In this document: piece after piece, positions 30,562-35,491 of the stretch
Layout: each line of letters starts with the position of its first letter
Position numbering within the stretch: the stretch's first letter is position 1
Assembly (NCBI GenBank): GCA_016235895.1
Contig: JACRIB010000007.1
Location: forward strand, 1-35,491
DNA from: Candidatus Peregrinibacteria bacterium
GTDB lineage: Bacteria; Patescibacteriota; Gracilibacteria; UBA1369; LOWO2-01-FULL-3
Length of the DNA: 35,491 bases
Reading direction: 5' to 3'
Made by a program: the position numbers and the translations under genes
Notes under the pieces: generated by a model
Databases searched by the model: none
What the model was told of the DNA's origin: nothing
What the model saw: only the letters and a program-made list of their open reading frames with translations

Positions 30562-32029
30562 TATTCGTTTTCTTGCTGTCAGTCTTGGCATCATCAGGAG
30601 CTTTGACAGCTTTTGGAACGATCAAGCCCTCAGGCGGCAACATTTCCGTAATTTTGGTCTGAGCATCCAACAAGGAACTATTACCAACACCGGATAAATT
30701 TGCCTTGGAGATAACATCGGTAAAAATATCCTTGTAGAGATAATAATCCAAAATTGGAAAACTTTGGGCATAACCAATTTGAGAAGCAAAAATACCATAA
30801 ATCGGATCTTTTTTCTGATCATCGATCATGTCACGACGACTCGCGGGCTTGTGAGTTTTACCGGAGTAATATTCCAAATTCTTCTTTTTCGTTAACTCCA
30901 ACAGAAAATCCCAAGCAACATCGGGATATTTGGAATTCCTCGATACCGTTTCAGCAAAATAGCTGGCATAAGTTACCCTTTTATTGCTCGACACCGCAGG
31001 ATCATAAAGCTGCGGTACATCGGCTATACCTATATCCTTCACATCAATTATCGAACCGCCTTTTTCCTTCAAGAGCTTTATTTCATTTACAATATCATTA
31101 TAGGTATAAGCATAGCCAAAAATCATTGCCACCTGCCCTTTAGCAAAAGCTTCCACCTCCTTGAGACCGGTAGGATCCTGTACTACATATTCATTCCAGG
31201 AATAATGACGCTGCTTTTGATCCGCAAAACTTACCAGCATCTTCAAAGCTTCCATTCCCGGATAAAGAGCTATCCCTCCCTGCTGACCGGCAAAAGTAGC
31301 CTGTGATAAATTATCATTGTAAAACTTAGTACCGTATTGCAACATTAACAGATATAAAACATCCACTCCCCTGCTAATATTATCGGCTCTTCCCATGGCA
31401 ATACCGGAAATCTCAAAGCGCGAAAGACTGCTGTTTGCTTTATTCAAAAGAGTAACATCATCCTTGATCCCCTCCCAGGTTTTTGAAGGGCGACCACGAG
31501 CCGGAATCCGATCCTCAAACTGCGCTTTGTTGTAATACAAGGCCAAAGTGTCCACAGTCATGGGCAGGCCATAAACCTGCAACAAGCCATTTTGATCGGT
31601 TCTCACAAGATCCTTGTAAGCGACATCCACAAAAGTGGAACCAAAATCCTCTGGCGTACCAAATTTATCCGGCAGAGGACTGATTTTCTTATAATTATTT
31701 GCAAACCAACTGTTTTGCATTGAAAAAATATCCGGACCAGCACCTTCAGCCATCTCATTTATAACCACACGCTGATACTCGTTGAAATCCGCAAATTTGC
31801 GATAGTTGATTTTCAGCCCGGGATGATCGGCTTCATACTGATGAATTACCGGATCGATAACTTCATGATCATCAAAAACCTTGTAATAATTTAGTACGAC
31901 ACCATCATATTTAACCTTTGGCGCGGCCTTTTCCTTGGTCCTGCAAGCTGTGGTAAAAATCAAACTGACAAGCAAAAAAATCGTTATTATTGATCGGATT
32001 TTTTTGGAATGAGGGATTCCGTTGATCAT
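30551..32029 (-). CDS. Extracellular solute-binding protein, probable lipoprotein
   Basis: A 492-residue family 1 (sugar-type) solute-binding protein. The N-terminus has a basic start, a hydrophobic stretch and Cys29 in IFTTAC, a poor but plausible lipobox. Fold segments include FNEYQRVVINEMAEGAGPDIF, YGLPMTVDTLALYYNK, a helix ending VDVLYLLMLQYGT and AFAKGQVAMIFGYAYTYNDI. Such proteins normally feed ABC transporters, but no permease or ATPase is nearby. A basic-acidic tail (KAPDDAKTDSKKTNNGK) ends it. The start overlaps the zinc-ribbon stop by 4 bases. Ligand unknown; the neighbouring O-antigen-ligase-like gene suggests a link with glycans. Confidence 0.88.
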   Translation of the reverse strand: MINGIPHSKKIRSIITIFLLVSLIFTTACRTKEKAAPKVKYDGVVLNYYKVFDDHEVIDPVIHQYEADHPGLKINYRKFADFNEYQRVVINEMAEGAGPDIFSMQNSWFANNYKKISPLPDKFGTPEDFGSTFVDVAYKDLVRTDQNGLLQVYGLPMTVDTLALYYNKAQFEDRIPARGRPSKTWEGIKDDVTLLNKANSSLSRFEISGIAMGRADNISRGVDVLYLLMLQYGTKFYNDNLSQATFAGQQGGIALYPGMEALKMLVSFADQKQRHYSWNEYVVQDPTGLKEVEAFAKGQVAMIFGYAYTYNDIVNEIKLLKEKGGSIIDVKDIGIADVPQLYDPAVSSNKRVTYASYFAETVSRNSKYPDVAWDFLLELTKKKNLEYYSGKTHKPASRRDMIDDQKKDPIYGIFASQIGYAQSFPILDYYLYKDIFTDVISKANLSGVGNSSLLDAQTKITEMLPPEGLIVPKAVKAPDDAKTDSKKTNNGK

Positions 32030-32373
32030 ATTTTTATTTTTTTACAACTGCAACCGCCGCCACAGCCCTGCCTACCCGGCAGGCAGCCACCACCGGAAGA
32101 ACTGCATTTACCCGGCGACCCATCCGTTCCACAACCTCCGCAACGCTGAGTGGTATTTTTCATGATACCGCCCAATTCATTTTTCAGCCTATTGCCATCC
32201 AAAACTTTATCGTGAGGACAAAAATTTTTATTGGGATAAAAATAAGTCGTTTCCACTCTTTCGACACTATTAGCGCCACAACTGATGCAACTGATTCCTC
32301 TAAAATCCATGGCGGAAATTAAATGTTCAAAAATCGCCGCACAGCTATCGCATTTGAATTGAAAAATTGCCAT
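32026..32373 (-). CDS. FmdB-type zinc-ribbon protein with Cys/Gly-rich tail
   Basis: A 115-residue protein. The first 45 residues are a zinc ribbon of the FmdB type: FQFKCDSCAAIFE with a first CxxC and ISCISCGA with a second. The C-terminal 40 residues are rich in Cys and Gly (RCGGCG, CSSSGGGCLPG, CGGGCSCKK), a possible second metal site. FmdB-type ribbons have no settled function; some act as regulators. It is first in the operon with the solute-binding lipoprotein and ligase-like gene. A palindromic GC-rich stretch (32068-32086) encodes part of the tail. The promoter has a leader of about 17 bases. Confidence 0.8.
   Translation of the reverse strand: MAIFQFKCDSCAAIFEHLISAMDFRGISCISCGANSVERVETTYFYPNKNFCPHDKVLDGNRLKNELGGIMKNTTQRCGGCGTDGSPGKCSSSGGGCLPGRQGCGGGCSCKKIKI
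32068..32086. repeat. GC-rich palindrome within the zinc-ribbon gene
   Basis: CTGCCTACC and GGCAGGCAG flank a single base, giving a 9-bp stem with one wobble pair. It resembles REP-like GC-rich palindromes scattered in some bacterial genomes. It encodes part of the Cys/Gly tail, so coding function is an equal explanation. Confidence 0.3.
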
Positions 32374-32396
32374 AAAAATATCAATAAACAGAGGCC

Positions 32397-32425
32397 ATTA
32401 TAGAAATCATAAGAAAATTAATCAA
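32397..32425 (-). promoter_or_regulatory. Promoter of the zinc-ribbon/solute-binding/ligase operon
   Basis: Minus-strand TTGATT (32420-32425), 17 bases, TATAAT (32397-32402). The start point is near 32390. Confidence 0.55.
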
Positions 32426-32435
32426 GGCAGATGAC

Positions 32436-32479
32436 AAAAAAAGGCCCCCTCCGGCGAAATGTCGGAGAGGGCCTTTTTT
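32436..32479. terminator. Bidirectional intrinsic terminator
   Basis: GGCCCCCTCCG and CGGAGAGGGCC form an 11-bp stem with one mismatch around a short loop, flanked by an A-run on one side and a T-run on the other. It can end ssb transcription leftward and also stop rightward readthrough. It separates ssb from the zinc-ribbon operon promoter, and is the only clear intrinsic terminator in the window. Confidence 0.9.
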
Positions 32480-32487
32480 AAAACAAA

Positions 32488-32922
32488 CTACGCAGTCACC
32501 AATTCCTCACTTTCATGAGCAATTTTGACCTCAGCATCGATATCGGCACTTACATTTTCAATGCCAATTTCCGTATTACCGGACTTATTTTTTTTCGAAG
32601 TCAAAATATTCAATTCGTCGGCAACAATTTCCGTTCTATAATGCTTCTTGCCTTCGCTATCCTCGAAAGAACGATTGGCTAAACGTCCCTCCATGTAAAT
32701 AGCCACACCCTTAAACAAATAGCTACCGCAAATTTCTCCCAGCTTATTCCATGCGACAACACGATGGAAATCCACAATTTCCCTTTTGCTTCCATCCCCA
32801 TTGCGGAAGACTCTGTTTGTAGCAACCGGAAAATTAACAACGGTGTGTCCGTTTTTGGTCTGCTTCAATTCCGGATCAGCAGCCAGATGCCCGATGAGCA
32901 TCACTTTGTTCAAACTTTTCAT
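32488..32922 (-). CDS. ssb: Single-stranded DNA-binding protein
   Basis: SSB coats single-stranded DNA in replication and repair. The 144-residue protein begins with the OB-fold signature SLNKVMLIGHLAADPELKQT, followed by VVNFPVATNRVF, VDFHRVVAWNKLGEICGSYL and GVAIYMEGRLANRSFEDSEG, covering residues 1-105. The tail is acidic but ends EELVTA; the usual DDDIPF-like tip that recruits partner proteins is missing. The frame is open upstream to 33129, but that part is not SSB-like and would overlap ribE, so the ATG at 32922 is used. TACTAT (32940-32945) is a possible -10 box. A strong terminator follows the stop. Confidence 0.95.
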   Translation of the reverse strand: MKSLNKVMLIGHLAADPELKQTKNGHTVVNFPVATNRVFRNGDGSKREIVDFHRVVAWNKLGEICGSYLFKGVAIYMEGRLANRSFEDSEGKKHYRTEIVADELNILTSKKNKSGNTEIGIENVSADIDAEVKIAHESEELVTA

Positions 32923-33058
32923 AAAATTTGAGTTAAAAAATAGTAACTCCATCAAAGCAGACCAACTTAAAATTTTCTTAAAATTTTTCTTAAATAAACC
33001 TAAAATTTCGTAGAAATTGGCAAAAAAGACTTTAAATAAACAGTAAAACATGGCACAA

Positions 33059-33064
33059 TATACT
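33059..33064 (+). promoter_or_regulatory. -10 box of ribE-ribH-pgk
   Basis: TATACT ends 5 bases before the ATG at 33070, consistent with a leaderless start. No clear -35 box is seen, and there is no room for an FMN riboswitch. Confidence 0.4.
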
Positions 33065-33069
33065 TCGAT

Positions 33070-33696
33070 ATGTTCACAGGAATCATTCAAGAGCTCGGCA
33101 AAGTTAAAAAATTGAAAAAAAGTCCGCAAGGACTCGATTTTTTTATTGAAAGCAAAAAAATTTTAAAAAATAAAAAAATCGGCGATTCCATATCTGTAAA
33201 TGGTGTCTGCCTAACGGTAATAAAAATAACCGGTAGCGGCTTCCAAGTCCAAATTGTCGAAGAAACATTAAGTAAAACCAACCTAAAAGATCTAAAAATT
33301 GGCGACGAAATCAATCTGGAATCGGCCCTGACTCTAAATCAAACCCTTAATGGTCATTTGGTGCAGGGGCATATCGACACGGAAGGAACGGTAGAAAACC
33401 TTAACGGCAAAGGAGATCTGACAATTCATTTTCCGGAAGATATCAGCTGCTATCTTGCATTCAAGGGTTCAATCACAATAAACGGTGTAAGCTTAACAAT
33501 TTCCAACTTGCAGGATAGTACTTTTTCCGTGGCGCTCATTCCTCATACACTTCAAACCACCAACCTTAAAAATTTAAAAAAAGGTGATAAAGTGAACCTG
33601 GAAGTAGATTTAATAGCCCGTTATCTGAAAAACCTATTGGATAAAAAAGCCGATGAAACAAAATATGAATTCTTAAAAGATCGTAATTTAATTTAA
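33070..33696 (+). CDS. ribE: Riboflavin synthase (alpha subunit)
   Basis: Riboflavin synthase dismutates two 6,7-dimethyl-8-ribityllumazine molecules into riboflavin. The 208-residue protein has the diagnostic N-terminus MFTGIIQELGKV and two lumazine-binding halves: first with SISVNGVCLTV (about 40-50) and LTLNQTLNGHLVQGHIDTEG, second with SITINGVSLTIS and LIPHTLQTTNLKNLKKGDKVNLEVD. The length is standard. Its stop overlaps the ribH ATG by one base (TAATG). ribD and ribBA are not in the window. Confidence 0.97.
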   Translation: MFTGIIQELGKVKKLKKSPQGLDFFIESKKILKNKKIGDSISVNGVCLTVIKITGSGFQVQIVEETLSKTNLKDLKIGDEINLESALTLNQTLNGHLVQGHIDTEGTVENLNGKGDLTIHFPEDISCYLAFKGSITINGVSLTISNLQDSTFSVALIPHTLQTTNLKNLKKGDKVNLEVDLIARYLKNLLDKKADETKYEFLKDRNLI

Positions 33697-34151
33697 TGTA
33701 TACAGGCAAAAGAAAAATTACTGTTAACGGCAAAAATTTGAAAATTGCGATCATACTGCCTTATTTCAATGAAAATATTGGCCTGGAATTGGCAAAAAAC
33801 GCTGCAGACGAATTGCAGCAAAACAAAGTTCAGAAAAAAAATATTCAACTTTTCAGAGTAGCCGGAGCCCTGGAAATACCTTTTGCCTGCCAAAAAATCA
33901 TCAAAAAAAATAAATTCGATGCCATCATCGCCCTCGCAATAGTGATCAGAGGTGAAACCAGTCATTACGAATTAGTCACAGAAACAACCTACCACGGACT
34001 GATGCAAGTTCAATTAAATTCCAATATTCCAATAATTTTTGGTATACTTGCCTGCGAAAATTTAGCTCAAGTGAAGGAGAGAATAAGCAAAAACGGCCAA
34101 AACAAGGGCCAGGAGTTTGCCAGAGCGGCGCTAATACAAACTTTAATATAA
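33696..34151 (+). CDS. ribH: 6,7-dimethyl-8-ribityllumazine synthase
   Basis: RibH condenses the pyrimidinedione with 3,4-dihydroxybutanone phosphate to give lumazine, the substrate of the adjacent RibE. The 151-residue protein shows RVAGALEIPFACQKII, ALAIVIRGETSHYELV with the catalytic His90, and IPIIFGILACENLAQ near the C-terminus. Lumazine synthases form 5-mers or 60-mers; the assembly here cannot be read from sequence. Translation is probably coupled to ribE through the TAATG overlap; pgk starts 7 bases after its stop. Confidence 0.96.
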   Translation: MYTGKRKITVNGKNLKIAIILPYFNENIGLELAKNAADELQQNKVQKKNIQLFRVAGALEIPFACQKIIKKNKFDAIIALAIVIRGETSHYELVTETTYHGLMQVQLNSNIPIIFGILACENLAQVKERISKNGQNKGQEFARAALIQTLI

Positions 34152-34158
34152 AAATCCT

Positions 34159-35349
34159 ATGAAAATCCGCACCTTAAAAGAAATTGCCAATCTGAAAGGC
34201 AAAAAAGTTTTATTGAGAGTCGACTTCAATGTTCCGCTAAAGAAAAACGGCGATGTGCAAGATGACACGCGCATGGTTGAGTCCTTACCGACAATTAAAT
34301 ATTTACAAAAAAAAGGCGCAAAAATTATTATTGTAAGCCATCTCGGACGTCCGGACGGCAAAGTAAAAGAAGAATTAAGACTGACAAAAGTTGCTAAACA
34401 CCTTCAGAAAATTCTCAAGAAACAAGTAAAGAAAGTCGATGAAAGCATTGGAGAAAATGTAGAAAAAGCTATTTCAAAACTAAAAGACGGACAAATTCTC
34501 ATGCTGGAAAACATTCGTTTCCACAAGGAAGAAGAAACCTGCGAAAAGAATTTTACCAAAAAACTGGCTTCTTTAGCTGATTTATACGTAAACGATGCCT
34601 TCGGAACTGCGCATCGCAGTCACGCTTCTACGGCAGGAGTTGCAGAGTATCTCAAAGCCTATGCCGGTCTACTCATGGAAAAAGAAATCAAACATCTATC
34701 CCCTCTTCTAGACAAAAAAATTCCACGCCCTCTGACAATGATCTTCGGCGGCGCAAAAATTGACACCAAAATCGGCATTATTCAGAATTTTCTGAAAAAA
34801 GCCGATTACTTTCTGATGGGAGGAGCTTTAGCTAATACTTTTCTATATGCGGCTGGCTACAACGTCGGCAATTCATTATACGAAAAAGATAAAAAAGATA
34901 TAGCCCAAAAAATAATGATGGAATGTGAAAAAGATAAGGATAAATTTGTTTTGCCTCATGATCTAATAGTCGCCAGTGAAATATCCGACAAAGTAGCGAC
35001 AAAAAATATACCGGTAGAAGACGTGATTGGAGACATGAAAATTTTAGATATTGGTAAATGGAGCGCGGAGAAATTCTGTAATATTATCACAAAATCCAAG
35101 ACTATAATTTGGAATGGCCCTCTCGGATTCTGTGAATTCAAACCATTTCAAAAAGGTACCGAAGCCGTAGCCAAATTTCTGGCCAAATCCAAATGCACCT
35201 CAATAATCGGCGGCGGCGACACGGCCGACAGTCTAAAACGCCTAAAAATCAACCCTGAAAAATTCACGCACGTCTCCACCGGCGGCGGCGCCTGCATTGA
35301 ATTTTTATCAGGAGAAAAATTGCCAGGAATTGAAGCACTGAGGCAATAA
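34159..35349 (+). CDS. pgk: Phosphoglycerate kinase
   Basis: Pgk makes ATP and 3-phosphoglycerate from 1,3-bisphosphoglycerate in glycolysis. The 396-residue protein has KVLLRVDFNVPL, SHLGRPDG, MLENIRFHKEEETCE, DLYVNDAFGTAHRSHAS, IFGGAKIDTKIGII, GGALANTFLYAAGYNVG and the nucleotide-site GPLGFCEF then GGGDTADSLKRL with STGGGACIEFLSGEKLPG. Both lobes are complete. It follows ribH by 7 bases. TATAAA (34147-34152) ends 6 bases before the ATG and could provide a private leaderless promoter besides the rib operon transcript. Confidence 0.97.
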   Translation: MKIRTLKEIANLKGKKVLLRVDFNVPLKKNGDVQDDTRMVESLPTIKYLQKKGAKIIIVSHLGRPDGKVKEELRLTKVAKHLQKILKKQVKKVDESIGENVEKAISKLKDGQILMLENIRFHKEEETCEKNFTKKLASLADLYVNDAFGTAHRSHASTAGVAEYLKAYAGLLMEKEIKHLSPLLDKKIPRPLTMIFGGAKIDTKIGIIQNFLKKADYFLMGGALANTFLYAAGYNVGNSLYEKDKKDIAQKIMMECEKDKDKFVLPHDLIVASEISDKVATKNIPVEDVIGDMKILDIGKWSAEKFCNIITKSKTIIWNGPLGFCEFKPFQKGTEAVAKFLAKSKCTSIIGGGDTADSLKRLKINPEKFTHVSTGGGACIEFLSGEKLPGIEALRQ

Positions 35350-35435
35350 TTACGTAGTTTCACGAATCTCAAGTGCACCCCCGGAAAGAAAAGGGATGTA
35401 GAATAGGTATACATAAATATCTAACCCTACACCCC

Positions 35436-35491
35436 ATGAAACTATATCATCCAACGAAAGGATTGAAAGGAATTCGTACAGTTTTGAATCA
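35436..35491 (+). CDS. Possible gene start leaving the right edge
   Basis: An ATG at 35436 opens a frame (MKLYHPTKGLKGIRTVLN) to the window edge. Upstream are TAGAAT (35398-35403) and TATACA (35409-35414), either a possible -10 box. Too short to identify; the protein lies outside the window. Confidence 0.35.
   Translation, partial: MKLYHPTKGLKGIRTVLN

Noticed and set aside
32923-33129. N-terminal extension of SSB
   Set aside because: The added residues do not resemble SSB and would overlap ribE; the OB fold begins right after the ATG at 32922.
1-35491. CRISPR array, prophage or insertion sequence
   Set aside because: No regularly spaced repeats, phage structural genes or transposases are visible; the Xer-like recombinase looks like a housekeeping enzyme.

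Overview
The window is an AT-rich, gene-dense stretch of bacterial chromosome carrying almost only housekeeping genes. Several traits suggest a Candidate Phyla Radiation (Patescibacteria) genome, possibly near Peregrinibacteria: a bacterial Elp3, a TrmB-type regulator, a nucleotidyltransferase-like protein of a kind common there, many small membrane proteins, and almost no Shine-Dalgarno sites. TGA is a normal stop (folP, folE and pabB end on it), so this is not a code-25 Gracilibacteria/Absconditabacteria genome. The taxonomic placement is inference from gene content only.

Layout from left to right. 1-5544: the start of a secreted protein leaving the left edge, der, a nucleotidyltransferase-like gene, uvrC with an acetyltransferase-like insertion, and thiI. 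5605-8908: a tightly overlapping folate operon (folP, a PTPS-family gene in place of folB, folK, folE, pabB). 8894-12955: DedA protein, tRNA-Leu, obgE-pth, rplU behind a GC-rich structured leader, and an RluA-type pseudouridine synthase. 12970-17080: TrmB-like regulator divergent from tyrS-recG. 17081-18494: a gene-poor stretch with a dif-like palindrome beside a Xer-type tyrosine recombinase. 18505-22646: elp3, a LysM protein, a Trm9/ALKBH8-like methyltransferase and a WecG/TagA glycosyltransferase. 22674-26204: tRNA-Ala, tRNA-Pro, then a leftward run of a small membrane protein, gatB, coaE, a membrane-anchored HEPN-like protein and a bacterial-PH membrane protein. 26258-29345: lepB, a small membrane protein, a DHH phosphoesterase and fmt. 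29317-32373: leftward operon of a FmdB-type zinc ribbon, an orphan solute-binding lipoprotein and an O-antigen-ligase-like protein. 32436-35349: a bidirectional terminator, ssb, then ribE-ribH-pgk. A further gene may start at 35436.

The genes serve mainly cofactor synthesis (folate, riboflavin, CoA), translation and tRNA modification (tyrS, gatB, fmt, pth, rplU, thiI, elp3, Trm9-like, RluA type, Der, Obg) and DNA maintenance (uvrC, recG, ssb, xer/dif). A recurrent pattern is a sigma70-like -10 box ending 5-9 bases before the ATG, with no Shine-Dalgarno sequence. This points to leaderless mRNAs and was used to choose several starts (folP, lepB, the left-edge gene).

The observations most worth following are the GNAT-like domain inside the UvrC nuclease domain, the dif-like site next to xer, the proximity of elp3 and a Trm9-like gene (a eukaryote-like wobble-uridine pathway), the FolB replacement, and widespread leaderless initiation.
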